A stretch of DNA of 9,074 nucleotides from Candidatus Uhrbacteria bacterium (GTDB lineage: Bacteria; Patescibacteriota; Patescibacteriia; CAIXNZ01). The notes under the pieces are model-generated. The model was not told the origin of the DNA. It saw only the letters and a program-made list of their open reading frames with translations, and made no database searches. The stretch lies in assembly GCA_011046145.1 (NCBI GenBank), contig DSBA01000085.1, forward strand, positions 1 to 9,074, in the 5' to 3' direction. Both the position numbers and the translations under genes were made by a program. This document shows positions 1-5,254 of the stretch, in pieces; the first letter of the stretch is position 1; each line of letters begins with the position of its first letter.

Positions 1-42
1 CCCCTTCCTTTTTGCCCGCCCGAGCGGAAAAGTTTTTGTTCC

Positions 43-61
43 TGCCGAGCAAAGCTCGGCA
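43..61. repeat. Short perfect GC-rich hairpin
   Basis: TGCCGAGC and GCTCGGCA form an 8-bp perfect stem around an AAA loop. Neither side has a proper T-tract, so it is not a convincing terminator. GC-rich palindromes in AT-rich spacers are common in CPR-type genomes. The flanking DNA (1-120) also has an imperfect direct repeat of the form TCCGGATTTTCGTC / TTCGGATTTCGTC. No coding sequence is visible here. Confidence 0.5.
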
Positions 62-126
62 ATCAAAATTCGCAGTCCGGATTTTCGTCAAAAAAAGTTC
101 GGATTTCGTCCAACAAACACCACAGC

Positions 127-160
127 AACGTTCTAGCCACAAAGCTAGAATGTTTTTGTT
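127..160 (+). terminator. Intrinsic terminator of an upstream + strand unit
   Basis: AACGTTCTAGC (127-137) pairs with GCTAGAATGTT (144-154), giving 11 bp with one G-T pair and a 6-nt loop. A T-rich tail (TTTTTGTTT) overlaps and follows the 3' arm. It presumably ends a transcript whose gene lies left of the window. Confidence 0.6.
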
Positions 161-180
161 TAGATAATAATAAATCAATG

Positions 181-227
181 CCCCGTCTCGCCCCGTACTG
201 GAGCAAAGCGAATAGTGCGGGGTCGGG
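181..227. repeat. GC-rich palindromic repeat
   Basis: CCCCGTACT (191-199) pairs with AGTGCGGGG (214-222) through one wobble. CCCG (182-185) and CGGG (224-227) can extend the stem past a bulge. The base composition is strikingly unlike the AT-rich DNA on both sides, which suggests an inserted repeat and not a spacer that evolved in place. There is no T-tract. From memory, repeats of this look are frequent in CPR assemblies; I have not checked this against a database. Confidence 0.5.
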
Positions 228-239
228 TCCACACTTACT

Positions 240-430
240 TTTTCATACAGTTTTTAAATAAAAAAAATAATTTTAAAAAAACGTTTAAAATTTTATTTTC
301 AAATGGTTTTTTTATTTTTTAATTTTTTTAAAAAATTTTTTTTCAACTTTCTGTCTCTCCACTTTTTACTAAAATAAAAGTTATCCACAGATTTTTTTAA
401 AAAAAACTAAAATTTCTTGACAATAAATGT
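240..430. other. AT-rich gene-free tract with one DnaA box
   Basis: This stretch is almost entirely A and T, with long runs of each, and has no open reading frame of note. The perfect DnaA-box consensus TTATCCACA lies at 381-389 on the + strand. A DnaA box beside an easily melted AT tract recalls an origin. However, only one box is visible, and dnaA, dnaN or other origin-linked genes are absent, so an origin call is not supported. It may simply be the upstream region of the 482-601 gene. Confidence 0.4.
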
Positions 431-436
431 TATAAT
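428..436 (+). promoter_or_regulatory. Extended -10 promoter of the lysine-rich peptide gene
   Basis: TG-T-TATAAT is a perfect extended -10 element about 45 bp before the ATG, predicting a transcription start near 443. A TTGACA at 417-422 is only 8 bp from the TATAAT, too close to act as its -35. The extended TG motif can compensate for a missing -35. Similar TGTTA-type -10 elements occur upstream of two minus-strand genes in this window. Confidence 0.6.
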
Positions 437-481
437 TAATTTAGAAAAAAAATTTATTAACTAATAATTAACTGCAAAACA

Positions 482-601
482 ATGGCAAAGAAAAAAGCAA
501 AGAAAAAAGTTGCAAAAAAGAAAGCAGCTCCAAAGAAAAAAGTTGCAAAAAAGAAAGCAGCTCCAAAAAAGAAAAAAGCTGCAAAAAAGAAAAAAAGATA
601 A
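482..601 (+). CDS. Small lysine-rich histone H1-like peptide (39 aa)
   Basis: This short ORF starts MAKKKAKKK and ends KKAAKKKKR. It contains only Met, Ala, Lys, Val, Pro and one Arg, and more than half of its residues are Lys. An 11-residue unit, VAKKKAAPKKK, occurs twice in tandem (residues 10-20 and 21-31). The composition and Pro-Ala-Lys repeats resemble the C-terminal tails of eukaryotic histone H1 and the bacterial AlgP/Hc1-type basic proteins, which bind DNA without sequence specificity. DNA compaction or RNA binding in the cytoplasm is therefore the likely role, by analogy only. A strong extended -10 promoter precedes it and an intrinsic terminator follows at once, so it looks like a complete monocistronic gene. 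No Shine-Dalgarno sequence is visible before the ATG. The opposite strand has a longer Phe/Leu/Cys reading frame, which is the expected shadow of poly-Lys codons. Confidence 0.75.
   Translation: MAKKKAKKKVAKKKAAPKKKVAKKKAAPKKKKAAKKKKR
509..574 (+). repeat. Tandem 33-bp coding repeat (two copies)
   Basis: Two adjacent 33-bp units (509-541 and 542-574) encode the duplicated VAKKKAAPKKK. They differ at very few bases, all near the 3' end of the unit. Such in-frame repeats can gain or lose copies by slippage, so peptide length probably varies between strains. Confidence 0.8.
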
Positions 602-603
602 AT

Positions 604-645
604 AATAAGGCCCTCTTACATTAAAGCAAGGGGGTCTTATTAGTT
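604..645 (+). terminator. Intrinsic terminator after the lysine-rich gene
   Basis: A 14-bp stem (604-617 with 628-641, two G-T wobbles) encloses a 10-nt loop. It begins 2 nt after the stop codon. The 3' arm ends in TTATT, continuing into TAGTTT, so the U-tract is modest. The position directly behind the stop supports a terminator role. Confidence 0.65.
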
Positions 646-647
646 TG

Positions 648-733
648 CCCTGTGTCATTCCGAATAAAATGAGAGGGCTCCTTGGACTTCGGCATACAAA
701 GAGAACCATCGCTTCACTCTAAATGACACAGGG
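648..733. repeat. Palindromic element with 12-bp perfect terminal arms
   Basis: CCCTGTGTCATT (648-659) is the exact inverse complement of AATGACACAGGG (722-733). The 62-bp interior begins CCGAATAAAATGAGAGG. The TGTCATTC edge and the TGAG motif resemble the elements at 1769-1829 and 2048-2123, so this is probably a diverged member of the same mobile or repetitive family. It fills the gap between the lysine-rich gene's terminator and the minus-strand nuclease stop codon at 737, and could also act as a 3' hairpin for that transcript. Confidence 0.6.
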
Positions 734-736
734 TAT

Positions 737-2029
737 TTATATTAAACTTTTTTGCACTGCGCCTCGCTCCTCATTATTTTTGTAAATCTTAACCTTGCCA
801 TAAACTCCATCATAACCTGGCTCAATAAATAATTTGCCTTGACGCACTCGCTTGATTGCTTCAACAACTTCTGGTTTTGTAATTTCTTTAAGCTCATCAA
901 AATTTTTATCTAATAAAATCGCGAATTCACTGCCGCCTTTTTCTATCATGGAAAAATATTCATTCTGAACCCGTTTTGAGCTTTTGCCAACATTAAAACT
1001 TTCCGCAATTATTTCCTGCAAAGGCACTAAGCTTTTATAAGGTATATGACCGTTTAATTCTCCAACTTCGCGATCAGCAATCTGATCCACTCTATTTAAA
1101 ACGCCAATAGTCAAAGGCTTTTTGCAAACAGGGCACAAGCCTTTATTTTTTTTGGTTTCTTTTGCCTCCATTACAACTTTACAGGCAGCATGACCGTCTA
1201 AATGATACTTGCCTTCTTCAGGATAAAATTCAATCGTGTATTTAAATTTATTTTTATCGCGATTTTTTAAAGTATTATAAAATTCGTCATAGCTTGGAGT
1301 TTCCCATTCAAACACATTGGCTTCCCGGCCTAAGTTGGGCAATGAATGAGCATCGGAGTTAGAAACCAATAAAATATTGTCTAAAGCAGACAAGCGCCAA
1401 TTCATGGGCGGATCAGAAGAAAGTCCTGTTTCAACGGCATAAATATAAGGGCTATAAATATCAAAACATTCTTCAATTGAATCAAAGCCTGATTTGGAGC
1501 CAAAAATAGAAAACCAGGGAGTCCAGGCATGAGCAGGAATTAAAATCGCCTTATCATTTATATTAAAAACAATTTCAGCCAATTGAATTGATGACAAACC
1601 GATTATTGGCCGGCCATCGGATTTCAAATTACAACCCATTTTTTCCAAAGTTTTATTAAACTGCTCAACATCCTTAATCTCCGGGAAAAAAATATTATGA
1701 TGCACCCGCCGACATTTATCGCCTTGTTTATAAATACAGGAAATTTCCGTGCCAAGAATAAACCGAGTAAAATCTTTCGAGTTTGTCATTCTGATCTTAG
1801 TCGAGGAATCTCCAAACGAGAAAGATTTTTTTAATTTAAACATCCCATTGTCTTCTGGCTCCAATTGTTCTTTAATATCCTTAAACCAGGCCGGATGAGT
1901 AAAGTCACCTGTTACCACCAAATTAATTCCTTTATAACAGCACCACTCGGCAATTTTCGGCAACACTAAATCTGGCGAGCAAGCCCGGGAATATTTTGAA
2001 TGAATATGTAAGTCAGCGATTATGCGCAT
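737..2029 (-). CDS. Endonuclease Q-type PHP-domain DNA repair nuclease
   Basis: This 430-aa protein matches the endonuclease Q family (PHP domain, formerly TIGR00375) in length and motif order. Members characterised elsewhere nick DNA 5' to deaminated bases such as uracil, hypoxanthine and xanthine, as well as abasic sites, to start repair. PHP metal-site motifs are DLHIHS (residues 6-11), GDFTHP (41-46), a Glu in TEISC (94-98), HH (110-111), PAHAW (165-169) and SNSDAH (223-228). The zinc-binding part has DGH..C (278-283) and CPVC (299-302), followed by LTIGVLNRVDQIADR, which is typical of the family. An upstream in-frame ATG at 2053 would add 8 residues, but they are encoded by a repeat element, so the ATG at 2029 (MRIIADLHIHS) is preferred. 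No SD is visible at either start. Residues 67-87 are an apparent extra segment encoded by a palindromic repeat. The gene looks monocistronic. Confidence 0.88.
   Translation of the reverse strand: MRIIADLHIHSKYSRACSPDLVLPKIAEWCCYKGINLVVTGDFTHPAWFKDIKEQLEPEDNGMFKLKKSFSFGDSSTKIRMTNSKDFTRFILGTEISCIYKQGDKCRRVHHNIFFPEIKDVEQFNKTLEKMGCNLKSDGRPIIGLSSIQLAEIVFNINDKAILIPAHAWTPWFSIFGSKSGFDSIEECFDIYSPYIYAVETGLSSDPPMNWRLSALDNILLVSNSDAHSLPNLGREANVFEWETPSYDEFYNTLKNRDKNKFKYTIEFYPEEGKYHLDGHAACKVVMEAKETKKNKGLCPVCKKPLTIGVLNRVDQIADREVGELNGHIPYKSLVPLQEIIAESFNVGKSSKRVQNEYFSMIEKGGSEFAILLDKNFDELKEITKPEVVEAIKRVRQGKLFIEPGYDGVYGKVKIYKNNEERGAVQKSLI
1769..1829. repeat. Palindromic element inserted in-frame in the nuclease gene
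   Basis: Arms at 1769-1785 and 1813-1829 are inverse complements over 17 bp with two central mismatches. The loop contains TGTCATTCTGATCTTAGTCG, nearly the same as TGTCATCCTGAGCTCAGTCG at 2048-2067. The element reads through without a stop as residues 67-87 of the nuclease (KKSFSFGDSSTKIRMTNSKDF). This lies between the GxFKLK segment and the ILGTEISC motif, where family members as I recall them have a short loop. It behaves like the protein-coding palindromic elements described in Rickettsia. Confidence 0.65.
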
Positions 2030-2047
2030 AATTTTAAAACGCCGAGC

Positions 2048-2123
2048 TGTCATCCTGAGCTCAGTCGAAGGATCTATCGAGGCGTTAGATTAATGTCACA
2101 CTTCGACTATGCTCAGTATAACA
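2048..2123. repeat. Palindromic element at the nuclease gene 5' end
   Basis: TGTCATCCTGAGCTCAGTCGAAG (2048-2070, shown with its exact ends) and the inverse arm at 2101-2123 pair over 23 positions with about four mismatches. Short flanking arms AACGCC (2038-2043) and GGCGTT (2081-2086) also pair around the left half. The left half matches the core of the element inside the nuclease gene. The ATG at 2053 is part of this repeat, which is why the downstream ATG is preferred as the start. Confidence 0.65.
2115..2123 (-). promoter_or_regulatory. Putative extended -10 promoter of the nuclease gene
   Basis: On the minus strand the sequence reads TG-T-TATACT, an extended -10 with one mismatch to consensus. 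The predicted start is near 2108, giving an untranslated leader of about 80 nt to the ATG at 2029. No -35 resembling TTGACA is present at 16-18 bp. The element lies within the right arm of the palindromic repeat, so the repeat may have brought the promoter. Confidence 0.4.
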
Positions 2124-2154
2124 TTTACATTCCCAGTTTAACATTTTTATTTGA

Positions 2155-2201
2155 GAAAGTAAAAAATAAAACGGGTAACCTATTTTCAAGGCTACCCGTT
2201 T
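2155..2201 (-). terminator. Intrinsic terminator of the 354-aa protein gene
   Basis: The stem pairs TACCCGTTT (2193-2201) with AAACGGGTA (2169-2177), 9 bp. The loop region begins with a mismatch. On the minus strand a tail reading TTTTATTTTTTAC follows. It begins 5 nt after the stop codon of the 2207-3271 gene and isolates it from the nuclease gene downstream. Confidence 0.85.
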
Positions 2202-2206
2202 GAATC

Positions 2207-3271
2207 TTAGAATGAAAGCAAAACTTTAATTTGTTTTGCAGACATGTTGGAAATTTTCTCCCATTCAAAAGGAGTTAATTTGTCCCAAAGATTTGTCTGA
2301 TAATTGATCTGGTGCAATTCGTAATTATCGCCAACTTTTTTCTGAACCACAACTCCGCCGGGGAAAACATCCCAATTAATAATTTGACCGTAATGGATTA
2401 TTCTGCCTCCATTAAGCTTTAAAGCTTCACCCTCTTTAACAATAAATCCTTCGGGACAAACTTTCATTTCAGACCAGTCAGATTCATAAACAGTCTGACC
2501 GTCAATCTGTATCTGGTTGTCAAAGTTAGTGACAAGTCCACGATTTGACATGCCAAAAATAAAACCGATACTTACTGCATCTCCGGGAAAAGGCTCCGCA
2601 ACAATTTTATCCCCCAAATAAAACCAGCCATGATGCTGCTGATAGTTCTCAATGATATAGATAACTATTTTACCAGAGGGATGAAAAGCTGCCCAGGTAA
2701 TGCCAAATTTATTCTCGGCAATAGGTGCATTCCCTGACAAAAGAATGTTTGGCAGCGGTACACTTTTCCATTGATGATCCTGCCAAATATATGCATCATC
2801 CGCAAGGACTTCGTGATTATAAAACATCCTAAAATAAAAAGTACCATCTGGGTTAACGATACAACTGGTGTTATCAATAAATCCTCCGGATTCATCCCGC
2901 AAAAGAACCTCATCATTCAATCTTAAACTTTTATCTTCCAAAATTAATATACCTTTTTTCGGCAAAACAAAGATGCTGTCAGAATCCATACCCGATTCGG
3001 ATAAATCATAGCTTTCCTGATTATCAGAGAAAAACACTTTGTTTTCCTCAATTATCACTGCTCCTCGCTCATGCGCCAGGTATTTAATCTTGGATGGACT
3101 TTCAAAGATCATTGTACCATTACAAAATCCGTTTTCTTTGAGAAATGACTGAATCTTGTCAGCATTGCGGCTGTCTCGGATGAACTTTAAAAATTCATCC
3201 AGAGTTGTGCCGTATTGTTTTAACCTACGACCAGTTTCTGTTAATTGCTGTGACGCTCCAACCATGTCCAT
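2207..3271 (-). CDS. Orphan soluble protein, 354 aa, unknown function
   Basis: I do not recognise this protein. It starts MDMVGASQQLTETGRRLKQYG. There is no signal peptide or membrane segment, so a cytoplasmic location is likely. The first 60 or so residues look helical (TLDEFLKFIRDSRNADKIQSFL). The rest is rich in short beta-type segments separated by Gly/Asn/Asp turns and aromatic residues (for example NPDGTFYFRMF, HHGWFYLGDKI, NWDVFPGGVVVQKK). That suggests a repeated beta-sheet or propeller-like fold, but this is only a visual impression. The start is set by an AAGGAGG ribosome-binding site, the only strong one among the protein genes here. The frame is open upstream to a TTG at 3355, but that start has no such support. 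It has its own promoter candidate and terminator, so it is probably monocistronic. Confidence 0.75.
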   Translation of the reverse strand: MDMVGASQQLTETGRRLKQYGTTLDEFLKFIRDSRNADKIQSFLKENGFCNGTMIFESPSKIKYLAHERGAVIIEENKVFFSDNQESYDLSESGMDSDSIFVLPKKGILILEDKSLRLNDEVLLRDESGGFIDNTSCIVNPDGTFYFRMFYNHEVLADDAYIWQDHQWKSVPLPNILLSGNAPIAENKFGITWAAFHPSGKIVIYIIENYQQHHGWFYLGDKIVAEPFPGDAVSIGFIFGMSNRGLVTNFDNQIQIDGQTVYESDWSEMKVCPEGFIVKEGEALKLNGGRIIHYGQIINWDVFPGGVVVQKKVGDNYELHQINYQTNLWDKLTPFEWEKISNMSAKQIKVLLSF

Positions 3272-3279
3272 TTTATTTT

Positions 3280-3286
3280 CCTCCTT
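3280..3286 (-). promoter_or_regulatory. Strong Shine-Dalgarno site fixing the 3271 start
   Basis: AAGGAGG on the minus strand lies 8 nt before the ATG at 3271. It rejects the longer reading that starts with TTG at 3355. The other protein genes in the window lack a comparable site, so this gene may be translated more efficiently or be of different origin. Confidence 0.85.
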
Positions 3287-3383
3287 ATTTTCCTTTTCCA
3301 GCAATCCTTGTTCTCTGTAACCATGGCAAGCCCTTGTTACATTATTAAAGAACAACTTTTACCGGAACATGAAATGATTTACC

Positions 3384-3412
3384 ATCTTAATATAATCTTA
3401 AAATATTGTCAA
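3384..3412 (-). promoter_or_regulatory. Putative promoter of the 354-aa protein gene
   Basis: A perfect -35 TTGACA (3412-3407) is followed after 17 bp by TAAGAT (3389-3384), which matches TATAAT at four of six positions. It lies downstream of the terminator of the preceding gene and about 105 nt before the ATG. The -35 is strong and the -10 weak. Confidence 0.5.
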
Positions 3413-3450
3413 GCGTTCGCAGGTTTGGCTTAAAAATAAATTTTTAAGCA

Positions 3451-3482
3451 TTTAAAAAAATCAACGCAAAAAATTGCGTTGA
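3451..3482 (-). terminator. Intrinsic terminator of the membrane-protein gene
   Basis: TCAACGCAA and TTGCGTTGA form a perfect 9-bp stem around a 4-nt loop (3461-3482). On the minus strand a run of seven T follows (3460-3454), a textbook terminator 27 nt after the stop codon at 3509. A second perfect AT-only palindrome, CTTAAAAAT-AA-ATTTTTAAG, follows at 3429-3448. Confidence 0.9.
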
Positions 3483-3508
3483 ATCAATAAATAAAATTTA
3501 AGTTTAAA

Positions 3509-4759
3509 TTATTTGATTAACCGTTTCGGTTTTTTCAATAATTTAACCACCTTATATTTGCGCAGAATTTTATAAATAAAATCCCAGACAAAATATAAAA
3601 TTATGCTGATAACTAAAACCGTAGCGCCGAATTTTAATAAAGTGGGAAAATTAAATGATATAAACTGTCCAGTGGCTAAAAGTCTGCCGTTTTGGTCAAA
3701 AAATGTTAAATCAGCGCCCGGCATAGCGCCCATTGTCAAAAAGCTGGCTGTTACGGCTATTAAAAAAATCGCCTGCAAAGCCTTTAAGCCTCTTTGAATA
3801 TTTTCCTGGTAAACCGAATCAAAAAAATCAATAGCCGACGCCAATGACCTGTCCGTGGTCTGCCAAAGCTTCTTCATATATTCATGTATGCTGCTAATTT
3901 TTAAAAAACGATCAGCTTTATATTTATTTAAAAAATCCATTATTTTCAAATGTTCAGCATTTTTCAGCCTTAATTCCAAATAATTATTCATCTGGTTTAA
4001 ACGAGTTTCAATAATATCATTAATTTCTTTATAGCCTAAAAGCTCTTCCTTTATTTGCGGCAAATCCCTATAATCAACCGACTCTTTTTTTAATATTTTA
4101 TCAACATTGCCCCAAATTATCCGGTTTAAATTCAGGTATTGGCGCAACTGGCTTTCGTATTCCCTGAAATAAATATAATGCTCAATCAAGTTTCTGCAAT
4201 TTTCGGAATTAAAATCAGCAGCGACAATAACAATATATTCGGGTGCAAAATAAACCTTACACCCATTATTTATAACACTGGCATGCGGCATTTTACTTTT
4301 CAAACCGGCAAAAATTTCTTTGACTTCTGTTTCCGTAGCTTGGGACAAAACAAAAATTGATACGTGTTTTTTGATGCTTAATTTTAGCGAAAATGACAAT
4401 GAAACCGGCATGCCTTTGCTGTAAATCAAGCCCAAAGCCGGAGAAAGCTTTTTATTATAAAACCTCCTTAAATCAGAAATTTCTTTTGCTGTTTTAGGAT
4501 TATTTTTACACAAAATCAATAAACCGTCTTCAAAATATTCTAAATTGGCAGCTTTAAACTCAGCGCAAATCTTATCAAAATTGCCGCCGCTATACTCGAT
4601 TTTTTTCAGCCGCAAACTGCGATGCAGCTTATTCAGCTCAAAAGAGTCAAATCCTAATTCTTTCTCAAATTCTTTGAATTTTAAAAAATTATACAATTCG
4701 CGCAAATGTAATTTTGTCCTTGGGTACAATGTCCCAAAATAAATTTTTTCTAATTTCAT
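3509..4759 (-). CDS. Orphan protein with two C-terminal membrane helices, 416 aa
   Basis: I do not recognise a family with confidence. Residues 1-190 look like a mixed alpha/beta cytoplasmic domain with hydrophobic strands such as VSIFVLSQ (133-140) and YIVIVAADF (175-183). Residues 195-325 are strongly helical and charged and may form a coiled coil or long helical bundle. Two membrane segments follow at about 326-346 (ALQAIFLIAVTASFLTMGAM) and 374-396 (LLKFGATVLVISIILYFVW). A 27-residue loop joins them and a very basic tail, KKPKRLIK, ends the protein. A large soluble domain, a long helix and two terminal membrane helices recall CorA-type channels and RMD1/DUF155-type proteins, but the CorA GMN signature is absent (GAMPG occurs at the equivalent place). 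The start codon has no SD; an extended -10 lies just upstream, giving a very short leader. A strong terminator follows. Confidence 0.75.
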   Translation of the reverse strand: MKLEKIYFGTLYPRTKLHLRELYNFLKFKEFEKELGFDSFELNKLHRSLRLKKIEYSGGNFDKICAEFKAANLEYFEDGLLILCKNNPKTAKEISDLRRFYNKKLSPALGLIYSKGMPVSLSFSLKLSIKKHVSIFVLSQATETEVKEIFAGLKSKMPHASVINNGCKVYFAPEYIVIVAADFNSENCRNLIEHYIYFREYESQLRQYLNLNRIIWGNVDKILKKESVDYRDLPQIKEELLGYKEINDIIETRLNQMNNYLELRLKNAEHLKIMDFLNKYKADRFLKISSIHEYMKKLWQTTDRSLASAIDFFDSVYQENIQRGLKALQAIFLIAVTASFLTMGAMPGADLTFFDQNGRLLATGQFISFNFPTLLKFGATVLVISIILYFVWDFIYKILRKYKVVKLLKKPKRLIK

Positions 4760-4779
4760 ATCTTTTATGTTATATTCTT

Positions 4780-4788
4780 ATTTTAACA
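4780..4788 (-). promoter_or_regulatory. Putative extended -10 promoter of the membrane-protein gene
   Basis: The minus strand reads TG-T-TAAAAT, an extended -10 with one mismatch in the hexamer. The predicted start is near 4773, leaving about 14 nt before the ATG at 4759. No convincing -35 is present. The call rests on similarity to the TGTTA-type elements at 428 and 2115. Confidence 0.35.
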
Positions 4789-4794
4789 TTTTTC

Positions 4795-4834
4795 ATAAAA
4801 TAAAAGAAGTCCTGAATTAACAAAACTTCTTTTT
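4795..4834 (-). terminator. Terminator after the 5S-like RNA
   Basis: ACTTCTTTT (4825-4833) pairs perfectly with AAAAGAAGT (4802-4810), 9 bp with a 14-nt loop. On the minus strand the 3' arm runs directly into TTTTATTTTATG. It separates the rRNA region from the membrane-protein gene. The + strand copy also ends in TTTTT, so it could work in both directions. Confidence 0.65.
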
Positions 4835-4872
4835 AAAACTGATCATGGCCTATACTTCGACTTGCTACGCTC

Positions 4873-4939
4873 AATCAAGGACATACTTTCGCCCATGAGG
4901 ACTATCATCAGCGCCGAGGACCTTGATTTCCGTGTTCGG
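4873..4939 (-). ncRNA. Partial 5S rRNA-like sequence (remnant or derived RNA)
   Basis: Read on the minus strand, 4920-4881 matches the 3' half of the intact 5S gene at about 36 of 40 positions (CTGATGATAGTCC...ATGGGCGAAAGTA). The block CCGAACACGG (4939-4930) is also identical. The 5' part of 5S, including the helix I strand, is missing or unrecognisable. The 40-nt core is closed by a perfect new 8-bp stem, AATCAAGG/CCTTGATT (4928-4921 with 4880-4873), which the real 5S lacks in this form. It sits between two intrinsic terminators, 30 nt beyond the 5S terminator. It may be a decayed tandem 5S copy, or a small structured RNA that keeps the 5S helix IV/V domain. I cannot see a dedicated promoter. 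Confidence 0.55.
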
Positions 4940-4963
4940 CCTACACAGAACAGAAGTTCGGCC

Positions 4964-4997
4964 AAATTCAAAAGACGACCCTATTGGGTCGTCTTTT
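4964..4997 (-). terminator. Intrinsic terminator of the 23S-5S unit
   Basis: AAAAGACGACCC and GGGTCGTCTTTT form a perfect 12-bp stem around a 4-nt loop (4970-4997), starting just after the 5S 3' end. The U-run is the TTTT of the 3' arm, then GAATTTGG. It marks the end of the main rRNA transcript. Confidence 0.85.
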
Positions 4998-5003
4998 GCT
5001 TAA

Positions 5004-5112
5004 ACTGGCAGCGACTTACTTTCGCCCATTCGGACTATCATCAGCGCTGAGGAGCTTAACTGCCGTGTTCGGAATGGGAACGGGTGTTTCCTCCTCGCTA
5101 AAACCACCAGAC
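5004..5112 (-). rRNA. rrf: 5S ribosomal RNA
   Basis: The minus strand reads from GTCTGGTGGTTTTAGCGAGG through the conserved CCGTTCCCATTCCGAACACGG to GGGCGAAAGTAAGTCGCTGCCAG. CTGG near the 5' end pairs with CCAG near the 3' end as helix I. The length of about 108 nt is a little shorter than the usual 115-120. Exact ends are uncertain by a few bases. It lies about 150 nt downstream of the 23S gene and is followed by a strong terminator. The product is the large-subunit 5S component bound by uL18, uL5 and bL25. Confidence 0.93.
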
Positions 5113-5115
5113 AAA

Positions 5116-5144
5116 GTTACAAAATTGAAAATCAATTTTGTAAC
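5116..5144. repeat. Perfect hairpin in the 23S-5S spacer
   Basis: GTTACAAAATTGA and TCAATTTTGTAAC form a perfect 13-bp stem with a 3-nt loop immediately before the 5S gene. A smaller AAGCC-TATT-GGCTT hairpin lies next to it (5147-5160). On the transcript these are plausible RNase processing signals that separate 23S from 5S. The spacer holds no tRNA. Confidence 0.6.
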
Positions 5145-5254
5145 CGAAGCCTATTGGCTTTGTATGTTACAACTTTGTGTAAAAATTTGTAAAAAATCTT
5201 CCAAAATTTTTCATCTTGAATTTTAATTTTTGAACTTATTATTATATTCCCAAA

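Noticed and set aside
417..436. TTGACA plus TATAAT as a standard promoter
   Set aside because: The spacer is only 8 bp; the TATAAT works better as an extended -10 with its TG at 428-429.
240..480. Replication origin
   Set aside because: Only one DnaA box is visible and no origin-linked gene is nearby; AT-richness alone is not enough.
461..709. 82-aa minus-strand frame rich in Phe, Leu and Cys
   Set aside because: It is the antisense shadow of the poly-Lys gene at 482-601 and also spans that gene's terminator and a palindromic repeat.
3272..3355. Longer start (TTG at 3355) for the 354-aa protein
   Set aside because: The AAGGAGG site sits 8 nt before the ATG at 3271, and the TTG has no such site.
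3603..4742. Short + strand frames opposite the membrane-protein gene
   Set aside because: They are shadows of a long, well-bounded minus-strand gene with promoter and terminator candidates.
4862..5226. Two + strand frames of 62 and 80 codons
   Set aside because: They run through the 5S-like block, the rRNA terminator, the 5S gene and the 23S-5S spacer on the opposite strand.
5113..5254. tRNA in the 23S-5S spacer
   Set aside because: Only simple hairpins are present; no TTCGANNC arm or cloverleaf can be drawn.
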